From Rothia nasimurium (GTDB taxonomy: Bacteria > Actinomycetota > Actinomycetes > Actinomycetales > Micrococcaceae): a stretch of 64,000 bases of DNA. Positions 54,543-61,830 of the stretch are shown in pieces; positions within the stretch are counted from its first letter, which is position 1; every line of letters begins with the position of its first letter. The notes under the pieces are model-generated. The model saw nothing but the letters and a program-made list of their open reading frames with translations. It did no database searches and was not told the origin of the DNA. Position numbers and translations under genes: made by a program. Location: assembly GCF_928392795.1 (NCBI RefSeq), contig NZ_CAKMTJ010000001.1, positions 554,259-618,258 of the forward strand, read 5' to 3'.

Positions 54543-54872
54543 TCACGGTTTCACCACTGTAATGGAAGCTAAAGTTGCGGCAAGACTCTCTTGAACCGGG
54601 TCGTTGTCATCTGGGTTAGGGGCAAGAAAGAGACGGGCGTCGTCAAGCAGTCCATCTGGATAGCCTTTCCCAAGATCCCTGAAAATGTAAAGGGCAAACT
54701 CCATCAGGTCTGTATACGCTCCGATATCCCCATTTTCCTCTGCTAAGTAAAGCTGATACTTAATTTCATAGTAGCCATCGGGGTCAAGCGGTAGGACTAC
54801 CGGCTTCCACTTTTGTGCAATCCTAACCAGCTCTTCATCAGGCACTGTCCCGTTTAACCCGTATGAGTCCAT
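54543..54872 (-). CDS. Small acidic hypothetical protein (immunity-like)
   Basis: A 109-residue acidic, soluble, probably helical protein (MDSYGLNGTVPDEELVRIAQ ... YQLYLAEENGDIGAYTDLME). The gene is more AT-rich than its flanks. Its size, acidity and position beside an Imm35-like gene and a toxin-like remnant suggest an orphan immunity protein. I do not recognize a named family. ATG 54872 is preceded by GAAAGAGG. Confidence 0.65.
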   Translation of the reverse strand: MDSYGLNGTVPDEELVRIAQKWKPVVLPLDPDGYYEIKYQLYLAEENGDIGAYTDLMEFALYIFRDLGKGYPDGLLDDARLFLAPNPDDNDPVQESLAATLASITVVKP

Positions 54873-54967
54873 GTTCTACCTCTTTCATCCTTGAAAACCA
54901 GGTGTAGGCTGGCTAGCTAGCCCCCCGTCGTCCTTGCCCAGTGTTTTTTCTGGCACCTACCCTGAGT

Positions 54968-55447
54968 TTAGCTCCACCACCTTCTCCACACAGTTTTCTC
55001 GGGGTAGGTGCGGCGGACGTCCGCCAGGGCCTTCATACGGGCGCGGCTGGGGCCGTCCCACAGAATCCACTTTACAAATTCAAGGTCGAGCTTCTCGGGG
55101 CAGCTCTCGGTCATATCAGGTCGGTTGGTACCGCGGTAGGTGAGCCAGCGGCGTCCTACCCTCCACAGGCGCACCAGGCGGGGCGCTAACAGCACATAGA
55201 TACGGTCAGCCTCAGCCAGTCGCCGTTCAAAATGCACATCGGAATAGCCGCCCTCAATCACCCAGGCTTCATTCTCATCCAGAAACTCGCCCACAAGAGC
55301 GCGTTCGTCCGCTAGGTCCCGCTCGATCCACCCCGGCAACCAGTGAACGGTATCAAGATGCAGCAGTGGCACCTCGTATCCGGCAGCTAATCGTCGCGCC
55401 CAGGTAGACTTACCGGCACCGCTCAAACCCAGAACAAGAATCTTCAT
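54968..55447 (-). CDS. P-loop kinase-like protein (FlaR/adenylate-kinase-like)
   Basis: A 159-residue nucleotide-binding protein. The Walker A motif is LGLSGAGKSTWARRLA at residues 6-21, followed by LLHLDTVHWLPGW. An R-rich RLVRLWRVGRRWLTYRG stretch is typical of the topology-modulation/FlaR group of small P-loop kinases. ATG 55447 (MKILVLGLSGAGKST) is preferred to the longer reading from 55477. The substrate is unknown. A GCGGACGTCCGCC palindrome lies in its 3' coding part near 55010. Confidence 0.88.
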   Translation of the reverse strand: MKILVLGLSGAGKSTWARRLAAGYEVPLLHLDTVHWLPGWIERDLADERALVGEFLDENEAWVIEGGYSDVHFERRLAEADRIYVLLAPRLVRLWRVGRRWLTYRGTNRPDMTESCPEKLDLEFVKWILWDGPSRARMKALADVRRTYPEKTVWRRWWS

Positions 55448-55469
55448 ACCTCCAGCATAAACACCGGCA

Positions 55470-55529
55470 CCCCGCATTTATTCTGAAAAAGCCGCAACTA
55501 GTTGCGGGTAAAACAGAATAAATGCGGGG
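55470..55529. repeat. Nested palindrome upstream of the P-loop kinase gene
   Basis: Outer arms CCCCGCATTTATTCTG (55470-55485) and CAGAATAAATGCGGGG (55514-55529) are perfect over 16 bp. Between them is a second perfect palindrome, CCGCAACTAGTTGCGG (55492-55507). It lies between two divergent genes. Confidence 0.9.
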
Positions 55530-55642
55530 CGTAACCCGCGCACCCCACCAGCCTGCCCCGAAAGGCAAAGGGGCCACCGGCGTCCACGCCCTCGCTAAAG
55601 CGAGTACCCTAGATACAGACCCCATCGAGCAGAAAGAGAGCC

Positions 55643-56473
55643 ATGCCCGCGCCTATCACCAGCTACCAGCAGGCCGAGAAGATTCTGGCTGCGCAGCTGT
55701 CCATTGACCTGTGCCTGCCCGAGCAGGCCATTGATATAGCGCAGCAGCACGGCTCAACCCACCTTTCGGCGCGGCGAATTCCCCTCGACGAGATGCACCC
55801 GGCCCGCCGCCGCTACCGCGACCACTGGGAGCTACGCCTGATCAATTACCGCGGGCTTACCGTCATTTGTGCCCAGCACCCGCGCGTGCGCGAGGCCGCC
55901 GACAACCTGCTGGCTGGCGATAACGGGAACTGGGTGGGGGACTATTCCGAGCTGCGCAAACTCAACGACTACCTCACCCCCTACGCCCTACAGATGAGCG
56001 GCACATCCCTCTTTTTCACCCCCGGTAGGGATTTCTTTACCCATGGTGCGGACGCCCGCCCCGGCTTACCCGCCGAGGGCTACACGGTGCGGTGGCTAGA
56101 ACCTTCAGAGCTAGAGAAGTATCGCGGCAACCCCGATTTTGAGAACGCGCTCGGTTTCAAAGAGCTGCGCCCCGATGTGCAGGTACTCGGTGCCTACGCC
56201 GAGGGGGATCTGGTGGCTCTGGCCGGTGCTAGTGAAGACTCCGATTGGTGCCGCCAGATCGGCATTGACGTGCTGGCCGGTCACAGGGGTAGGGGGCTGG
56301 CCTCCTACCTGGTGAGGGAGCTATCGCAGGCAATTCTCACTGAAGGGTTTGTTCCTTTCTATGGCACCAGCCCCTCGCACATCATCAGTCAGCAGGTTGC
56401 GCTGAATGCAGGCCTGCGCCCGGCCTGGTGGGAGTTCGTTTCTACCAGCTTGAACGAAATTTCGGTGGATTAA
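55643..56473 (+). CDS. GNAT-family N-acetyltransferase
   Basis: A 276-residue protein: an N-terminal ~135-residue region without known motifs, then a C-terminal GNAT domain with QIGIDVLAGHRGRGLASYLV (acetyl-CoA loop RGRGLA) and a VALNAGLRPAWWEF end. Between them, about residues 135-150 (HGADARPGLPAEG) are encoded by a GCGGACGCCCGCCCCGGCT segment shared with the region after nrdE. The stop overlaps the ATG of the lipoate ligase gene. Substrate unknown. Confidence 0.85.
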   Translation: MPAPITSYQQAEKILAAQLSIDLCLPEQAIDIAQQHGSTHLSARRIPLDEMHPARRRYRDHWELRLINYRGLTVICAQHPRVREAADNLLAGDNGNWVGDYSELRKLNDYLTPYALQMSGTSLFFTPGRDFFTHGADARPGLPAEGYTVRWLEPSELEKYRGNPDFENALGFKELRPDVQVLGAYAEGDLVALAGASEDSDWCRQIGIDVLAGHRGRGLASYLVRELSQAILTEGFVPFYGTSPSHIISQQVALNAGLRPAWWEFVSTSLNEISVD

Positions 56474-57162
56474 TGCTGCACCTTGACCGCCTTGACCCAG
56501 AAGACAGCGGCACTATGGCTCAGATGGTTGATTCAGCTATGGCGACCGTCCGCGCCGTCGGCAGGGGCGAGGCCCCCAGTACCTTACGACTTTATCGCCC
56601 CAAGCCAACGGTGGCTTTTGGGCGCAGGGACGAGCTCAACCCCCGCTTTGCCCAGGCCCGAGCAGCTGCTATGAATCACAGTTTTGAGCCCCTGGTTCGC
56701 ACAGTAGGTGGGCACGCCGCCGCCTACCACTCGGGCTGCCTAGTGGTGGATCACTTTCAAAAAGCTTCGGACGCGGTCAGCGGCAATCATGAACGCTACG
56801 GTATTTTCGGGGCTATGTTCGCAGAGGCCCTCAAAGGCCTGGGTATCCCAGCCGGGGTAGGGGAGCTACCCGGAGAGTACTGCCCGGGCGAGTATTCGGT
56901 GTGGGGGCAACTTCCCGGTGGGCAGCGCGTCAAACTCATTGGTACAGCCCAGCGGGTAGTTGCCGGTGCTTGGTGGTTTTCTTCTGGCATAGTGGTGACG
57001 GGTGCGGATAGCCTGCGCAAGGTGACAGCAGATGTCTACCGGGCCCTTGACCTGCCCCTTGATCCCGCGACAGTGGGTGCTGCCGCCGACATCGAGCCCC
57101 TCATCACCGTCGATGATATTGAAGATGCCGTCATCGAAGCCTATGAAAGCGAGGGGTTCTAG
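56473..57162 (+). CDS. Lipoate-protein ligase A-like protein
   Basis: A 229-residue biotin/lipoate protein ligase-fold enzyme. TVAFGRRDELN, VRTVGGHAAAYHSGCLVVD and ELPGEYCPGEYSVW are typical of LplA-type active sites, and KLIGTAQRVVAGAWWFSSG carries the catalytic lysine region. ATG 56473 overlaps the upstream stop (TAATG). It could attach lipoate or octanoate to E2 subunits, or be an octanoyltransferase. It lies in a three-gene overlapping run with the GNAT and HMCES-like genes. Confidence 0.87.
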   Translation: MLHLDRLDPEDSGTMAQMVDSAMATVRAVGRGEAPSTLRLYRPKPTVAFGRRDELNPRFAQARAAAMNHSFEPLVRTVGGHAAAYHSGCLVVDHFQKASDAVSGNHERYGIFGAMFAEALKGLGIPAGVGELPGEYCPGEYSVWGQLPGGQRVKLIGTAQRVVAGAWWFSSGIVVTGADSLRKVTADVYRALDLPLDPATVGAAADIEPLITVDDIEDAVIEAYESEGF

Positions 57163-58145
57163 TGTGCGGACGCTACGCCCTTGAACTGGCCCAGGACCAC
57201 CCCCAATACATGGCAGGGGTTGAGATCACCGACCCCATCACCAACTACAACGTTGCCCCCACCAGCACAGTTCCCATTCTGGTGGACCGGATCGTGAGCC
57301 CCGCCGAACAGGTCACAGGTGCGGACGCGCCCGCGCGGGCAGGTGCGTCCGCCTACCCGACCGGTGGGCAGGGAAGCACCCTGGCCTTCACCCGCGAACT
57401 GCATTCGGCCCGCTGGGGGCTGCTACCGGGCTGGGCTAAGGACCCCGCCTTCTCATCGCGTGCCTTCAACGCCCGGAGCGAGACTATTTTTGAAAAGCCG
57501 ACCTTCCGGGAGGCAGCTGTTTCGGGGCACTGCGCCGTACCCGTGAGCGGTTACTACGAGTGGAAAACTGAAACCACCGCAGCGGGCAAGCAGGTGAAGA
57601 CCCCCTACTTTGTGCACCGCACCGACGGGCGACCTATCTACTTCGCAGGTCTGTACGAATGGTGGAAAATCCCCGCAGAATTCGCAGAACCAGGCGGGGT
57701 ATTTGCAGGTAAAGAGGGGGAGTGGCTGCTCTCCTGTTCTATCGTGACCATGGATTCACCCGGGAATGGTAAATTCGACCCCGGAATTATGGCCGACTTG
57801 GGTGGCGACCCTGGCTACACAAACGAGATTGAGCGGCAACTAGGACAGCTGCACAACCGTCTGCCGATACCCCTTCACGTGGCAGCTGATACCGACATTA
57901 ACGCGCATGATAGCCTGACGGCCTGGTTACGGTCAGGCCGTCCAGCTGGTGCCCCCAAGCCCACGGCCGAGCAGAAAAGGTCTTACCGTGCCCAAGCGCA
58001 GGCGTCCTTACAGCTCATTCGAGAGCAGGCTTTCGCCGAGACCACAGGCTGGGCCCTACGTGAGGTCAGTAAGGACGTCGGCAATGTCCGCAACAACGCC
58101 CCCTACCTGCTGGAGCCGGTCGAAGATTTGCTGAGTGGTCTATAG
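57162..58145 (+). CDS. HMCES/YedK-family abasic-site processing protein
   Basis: A SOS-response-associated protein that crosslinks to abasic sites in single-stranded DNA through Cys2. MCGRYALELA gives the catalytic cysteine after Met removal, and NARSETIFEKPTFREA, VSGYYEWK (active-site Glu) and LHNRLPI (His) are present. At 327 residues it exceeds the usual ~230 in part because residues ~50-70 (TGADAPARAGASAYPTGGQG) form an insertion encoded by a GCGGACGC...GCGTCCGC palindrome at 57321-57352. The GTG start overlaps the preceding stop. Confidence 0.93.
   Translation: MCGRYALELAQDHPQYMAGVEITDPITNYNVAPTSTVPILVDRIVSPAEQVTGADAPARAGASAYPTGGQGSTLAFTRELHSARWGLLPGWAKDPAFSSRAFNARSETIFEKPTFREAAVSGHCAVPVSGYYEWKTETTAAGKQVKTPYFVHRTDGRPIYFAGLYEWWKIPAEFAEPGGVFAGKEGEWLLSCSIVTMDSPGNGKFDPGIMADLGGDPGYTNEIERQLGQLHNRLPIPLHVAADTDINAHDSLTAWLRSGRPAGAPKPTAEQKRSYRAQAQASLQLIREQAFAETTGWALREVSKDVGNVRNNAPYLLEPVEDLLSGL
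57321..57352. repeat. GCGGACGC...GCGTCCGC palindrome inside the HMCES-like gene
   Basis: GCGGACGC (57321-57328) and GCGTCCGC (57345-57352) flank an inner palindrome GCCCGCGCGGGC. It is in frame and encodes ADAPARAGASA, within a loop that most family members appear to lack. Confidence 0.8.
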
Positions 58146-58164
58146 AAAGCTTGATGCGGGAGAT

Positions 58165-58340
58165 AGGTGATGCAGGCTCATGGCGAAGCTGTTGGCTCGG
58201 GGCTGGCGTGAATCGCTGGTGATGAGCACCGAGATTCCGAGCGCGCGAGGAAAATAAATCTCGGTGCGAATCTGGCGAGCTTGCGAGCCAGCTAGCGAAC
58301 CGGCGAGAGGGTCGGCAGCGAGCGTGAGCCTGCATCACCT
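58165..58340. repeat. Palindromic repeat element, copy 2
   Basis: Outer arms AGGTGATGCAGGCTCA (58165-58180) and TGAGCCTGCATCACCT (58325-58340) are perfect over 16 bp. The core shares GGCTGGCGTGAATCGCT and GGCGAGAGGGTCGGCAGCGA with copy 1. It is longer because of an inserted segment with its own inverted repeat, GCACCGAGATT (58226-58236) and AATCTCGGTGC (58257-58267). Confidence 0.9.
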
Positions 58341-58424
58341 TAAGCTTTTACAATCAAACAGCTGAGCCCCACCCCCGCTGCTGGTGAGGGGTAGGGCTCA
58401 ACTGTTTTCTAGTGTACCGCTTGT

Positions 58425-58931
58425 CTAGAGAATGTCGTCGTCTTCGGGGAACCAGCGTTTGAAGTCCAGGGTTAGATAGAGGGCGAGGGCGGCAGCGTTG
58501 TTCTCGCTGATGCGCACTGAAACCTGCTCGTAGCCGTCCTCAAACATCTGGTCGATGCTGCGGCGAATCAGCTGTTCAGCGAGGCCCTCGCGGCGGCGGG
58601 AGGCTGCGGTGAAGAGTTCGTAGATGGTGGGGATGTCCTTGGGGTCGGTGACCACGCGGTGCTTGAGACAGAGGGACGCGGCAATAATGCGGTCGTGCTC
58701 ATCAACTACCACGGGGGAGGCCTCGGCGTAGAACTCGCCGTGCTCACCCTTGAGAATGCGCTCCATCTCGGCGGCAGCGTCGGCCTGGGATGCAAATCGT
58801 TCGCCGCTGTAGGAGGCGAAGTAGAGCCGTGCCAGCGCTTCGGCGTCGTCGAGCTGCGCGGGGCGGGTGCTGACAGTTACGGGCTTACGCGCCTTTGAAG
58901 TGTGTGAAATCAGAGTAATCAAGCCGCTCAT
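58425..58931 (-). CDS. GNAT-family N-acetyltransferase
   Basis: A 168-residue single-domain GNAT. It starts with about 17 extra residues (MSGLITLISHTSKARKP), then VSTRPAQLDDAEALARLYFA. The acetyl-CoA loop is in IYELFTAASRRREGLAEQLI, and NNAAALALYLTLDFKRWF closes the fold. ATG 58931 follows AGGAGG on the minus strand. Substrate unknown. Confidence 0.88.
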   Translation of the reverse strand: MSGLITLISHTSKARKPVTVSTRPAQLDDAEALARLYFASYSGERFASQADAAAEMERILKGEHGEFYAEASPVVVDEHDRIIAASLCLKHRVVTDPKDIPTIYELFTAASRRREGLAEQLIRRSIDQMFEDGYEQVSVRISENNAAALALYLTLDFKRWFPEDDDIL

Positions 58932-59114
58932 GGTTGGCCTCCTTGTGGGTCGGGTATTGATTTACACTGTGATGTATAGAATACTCTGTTGGCTGATGAT
59001 TGCCTACGGTTTTACCGTTTATTCACCTTGTCAACGGAATATTGCGTCATAGAAAGTCTAGTTGACCGCCCCCGCGGGGTGAAACTAGGTGCAGTAACAG
59101 AAAGGACGGCCGGG

Positions 59115-59939
59115 GTGAAGTTTGCGCAGGTCAGGCGGGCTGGTAAGGCCCGCGCGGTGGTTGAAAGCGGCGGACGCTGGTACGAGCTGGGCCGGCCCCT
59201 GCATAAGTTTGTGGGGTCGAGTGATTTAGGGTCGGTGAGCCCTGCTGAACTGGGGGCTAGGCCGGTTGATGTAAGCCCTGAAGAGTTCATTGCCCCGCTG
59301 AACAAGGTGCAGCGGGTATTGTGCGTCGGGCTGAACTTCACGGATCACGCCGAAGAAGTGGGGGCTGAGCTGCCCACCTATCCCACCATCTTCACCAAGT
59401 TCGGCAATGCCCTCATCGGGCCAGGTGAGGCGATTGAACTGCCTGCTGAGAGCACCAAAATTGACTGGGAAGTCGAGCTCTGCGCGGTAGTAGGACGCCG
59501 CGGCCGCCACATCGCCGAAGATCAAGTGGGCGACTACCTGCTGGGCTACACCGTACTCAACGACGTGTCGGTGCGCGACTGGCAGGGGCGCACGTCCGAA
59601 TGGTTCCAGGGCAAAAACTGGGACCGCATGACGCCCTTCGGCCCGGTCATCGTCAGCCCCGATGAACTCGACATCGCGGGCGGCCTAGCCATGACCTGCA
59701 CCGTCGACGGTGAAGTACGCCAGCAGGGCACCACCGCCAACATGGTCTTCATCCCGGCCCAGGTGGTCAGCTACATCTCTACCTTTATGACGCTTGAACC
59801 CGGTGACCTCATCGCCCTGGGAACCCCCGCCGGGGTCGGGCTCTCACTGCACCCGCGCAAGTGGCTGAGCGCCGGGCAGACCGTGGTGACCTCAATCGAG
59901 GGTATCGGCACACTGACCAACCGGTGCGAGCAGGTGTGA
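59115..59939 (+). CDS. Fumarylacetoacetate hydrolase family protein
   Basis: A 274-residue metal-dependent hydrolase/isomerase/decarboxylase of the FAH superfamily. VLCVGLNFTDHAEEVG, DWEVELCAVVGRRGRH (metal-ligand glutamates) and LNDVSVRDWQGRTSEWFQGK (third ligand region) are all present. The GTG start at 59115 has GGACGG upstream; the longer frame from 58989 is unlikely to be coding. Enzymes of this group act in aromatic or sugar-acid degradation or as oxaloacetate decarboxylases; the substrate here is unknown. Confidence 0.92.
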   Translation: MKFAQVRRAGKARAVVESGGRWYELGRPLHKFVGSSDLGSVSPAELGARPVDVSPEEFIAPLNKVQRVLCVGLNFTDHAEEVGAELPTYPTIFTKFGNALIGPGEAIELPAESTKIDWEVELCAVVGRRGRHIAEDQVGDYLLGYTVLNDVSVRDWQGRTSEWFQGKNWDRMTPFGPVIVSPDELDIAGGLAMTCTVDGEVRQQGTTANMVFIPAQVVSYISTFMTLEPGDLIALGTPAGVGLSLHPRKWLSAGQTVVTSIEGIGTLTNRCEQV

Positions 59940-59996
59940 GGGTTGCGAAACGGGAGTGGTGATTACCCTCCGCGTGCCGACCGTATTTTTGGCTCT

Positions 59997-60096
59997 GCGC
60001 AGGCATGCGTTTGCCGACTAACCTTCTCGCCGGTTCGCTAGCGCTCACGGGCGATTCATGCCAGCCCCAGCCAGTCGGCTCCACGCATGCCTGCGC
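59997..60096. repeat. Palindromic repeat element, copy 3 (inverted core)
   Basis: Outer arms GCGCAGGCATGCGT (59997-60010) and ACGCATGCCTGCGC (60083-60096) are perfect over 14 bp. On the minus strand the core reads GGCTGGCATGAATCGCCCGT and AGCGAACCGGCGAGAAGG, matching copies 1 and 2. It is flanked by TGAGGGTT (59938-59945) and AACCCTCA (60123-60130). Confidence 0.87.
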
Positions 60097-60177
60097 TCCG
60101 CCCCAACGGTTTTGCGTGGCTTAACCCTCACCCGCCGCGCGGGCAGGTGGGGGTGACCTTGGGGTATTCTGTACCTT

Positions 60178-61119
60178 GTGTCAAAACGTTCTTTGTGGTC
60201 AGCAGATAGCACCAGCATGGTGATTCACGGCGATAATCTTGCCGTGCTCAAAAACCTGCCCGCAGAGAGCTTCCAGCTCATTTATATTGACCCGCCTTTC
60301 AATACGGGTAAGGTGCAGAAGCGTCAGAGCATTAAGACCGTGCGTACCGAGGGCGGTAGCCGGGTTGGTTACAAGGGGCACACCTACGAGACTATTAAGG
60401 GCGATATCTACGGGTATTCTGACTCTTTTGAGAATTACTGGGAGTTCCTAGAGCCCCGTCTCATGCAGGCATGGCGTCTGCTCAAGCCCACCGGTACCCT
60501 CTACCTGCACCTGGACTACCGTGAGGTCCACTACGCCAAGGTCGTGCTCGATGCCCTCTTTGGCCGCGAGTCCTTTTTGAATGAGATTATTTGGGCTTAT
60601 GACTATGGGGCTAAGTCCAAGAAGAAGTGGCCGGCTAAGCACGATAACATCCTGGTCTATGTGAAAGACCCCGAGAACTACTACTTCAATTCTGAGGCGG
60701 TTGACCGCGAGCCCTACATGGCGCCCGGCCTTGTCACCCCCGAGAAAGCTGAGATTGGTAAGCTGCCGACGGACGTCTGGTGGCACACCATTGTTTCACC
60801 CAGCGGCAAGGAGAAGACCGGCTATGCCACGCAGAAGCCCCTGGGTATTCTGCGCCGCATTGTGCAGGCGTCGAGTGCACCCGGTGACTGGGTGCTGGAC
60901 TTCTTCGGCGGTTCTGGCACCACCGGCCACGCCTGCGCCCAGCTTGACCGCAACTTCCTGATGATTGACCAAAACCCCGAGGCTATCAAGGTCATGCGCA
61001 AGCGTCTAAAGGCCGTGGACGGGCTCGATGTGACCTTCAAGAAGTCCCGCGCGAAGGCTTCTCTGGCGGGAGCCAAGGTTACACCTAAGACGGCTGCTAT
61101 CAAGAAATCGAAAAAGTAG
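60178..61119 (+). CDS. Orphan beta-class DNA (adenine-N6 or cytosine-N4) methyltransferase
   Basis: A 313-residue site-specific DNA methyltransferase. The catalytic motif IV is IYIDPPFNTGK near residue 37, and the SAM-binding motif I DFFGGSGTTGHACAQ is near 240, so the order IV-target region-I marks the beta class. The tail is Lys/Ala-rich and basic. No restriction endonuclease or specificity subunit lies nearby, so it is an orphan and may act in regulation or as a relic of a restriction system. The GTG start at 60178 has a TATTCT hexamer ending 7 nt upstream, which suggests a leaderless mRNA. The target is unknown. Confidence 0.9.
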   Translation: MSKRSLWSADSTSMVIHGDNLAVLKNLPAESFQLIYIDPPFNTGKVQKRQSIKTVRTEGGSRVGYKGHTYETIKGDIYGYSDSFENYWEFLEPRLMQAWRLLKPTGTLYLHLDYREVHYAKVVLDALFGRESFLNEIIWAYDYGAKSKKKWPAKHDNILVYVKDPENYYFNSEAVDREPYMAPGLVTPEKAEIGKLPTDVWWHTIVSPSGKEKTGYATQKPLGILRRIVQASSAPGDWVLDFFGGSGTTGHACAQLDRNFLMIDQNPEAIKVMRKRLKAVDGLDVTFKKSRAKASLAGAKVTPKTAAIKKSKK

Positions 61120-61122
61120 ACC

Positions 61123-61728
61123 ATGACGAGCGCCTACCCACCAATTAAGCCCAACCGCACCTGGTTCCTTGTGGCCCTGGGGCTGGTAGTTGCTGAGGTG
61201 ATATACCTGGCCCTGCTTTACCCGTCGCTGCCGCAGCAGTTACCGGTGCATTACAGCCTGTGGGGTCGGGCGGACGGCTGGGTAGACAAAAGCGTCTGGT
61301 CGGTTTTCGGGCTGACAGGTGTATTGCTTCCTCTTCTTGCCCTTATCTGGTGGAGTGGGGTAGCTATGGGGCGCATGGCAAGCAAGGACGCTTCAGCCCA
61401 GGCCCACGACGCTTTTTCACCTCATGCAGGTAAGCAGGGGGAGCGCCAGCTGGCCGCTGCGCAGGCCCTGGGTCTGGATGCCCGGGTTTACTCAGCCCGC
61501 CGTCTTTATGCCCAGACTCAGGCTGTGGTTCCCTTCTTCGCCGGGCTGGCCCTTGCCCTGGTGCTAGCCGTCAAAGTTATTAACCTGACCATGACCGGGG
61601 TGCTGGGGGAGGCGTCCGTCCTTATTGCTCCCGTGCTGGTGGTGGGCTACTGCCTTTACTTGACAGCCCGCTCCTACCTCGCTGGTAAAAACTTCGATAC
61701 CCGCGCCCTCGCAAAGGGCGCAAAGTAG
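61123..61728 (+). CDS. DUF1648 membrane protein
   Basis: A 201-residue protein with about four transmembrane helices. The first (WFLVALGLVVAEVIYLALLY) is followed by PSLPQQLPVHYSLWGRADGW, the DUF1648 signature (short P-x-H-[FY] motif), as in SdpI-like and related membrane proteins. A hydrophilic segment (residues ~85-120) separates helices two and three. It follows the methyltransferase gene by 3 nt, so the two are probably co-transcribed. Function unknown. Confidence 0.87.
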   Translation: MTSAYPPIKPNRTWFLVALGLVVAEVIYLALLYPSLPQQLPVHYSLWGRADGWVDKSVWSVFGLTGVLLPLLALIWWSGVAMGRMASKDASAQAHDAFSPHAGKQGERQLAAAQALGLDARVYSARRLYAQTQAVVPFFAGLALALVLAVKVINLTMTGVLGEASVLIAPVLVVGYCLYLTARSYLAGKNFDTRALAKGAK

Positions 61729-61830
61729 CCTAACCAGCGGTAAAATAAGGTTTGTTCTGCACCCTCGTACCGTGCAGATGTAACGACAGCTCACCCGTTG
61801 TAGGGGTGGGCACAAACCTAGGAGACACAT

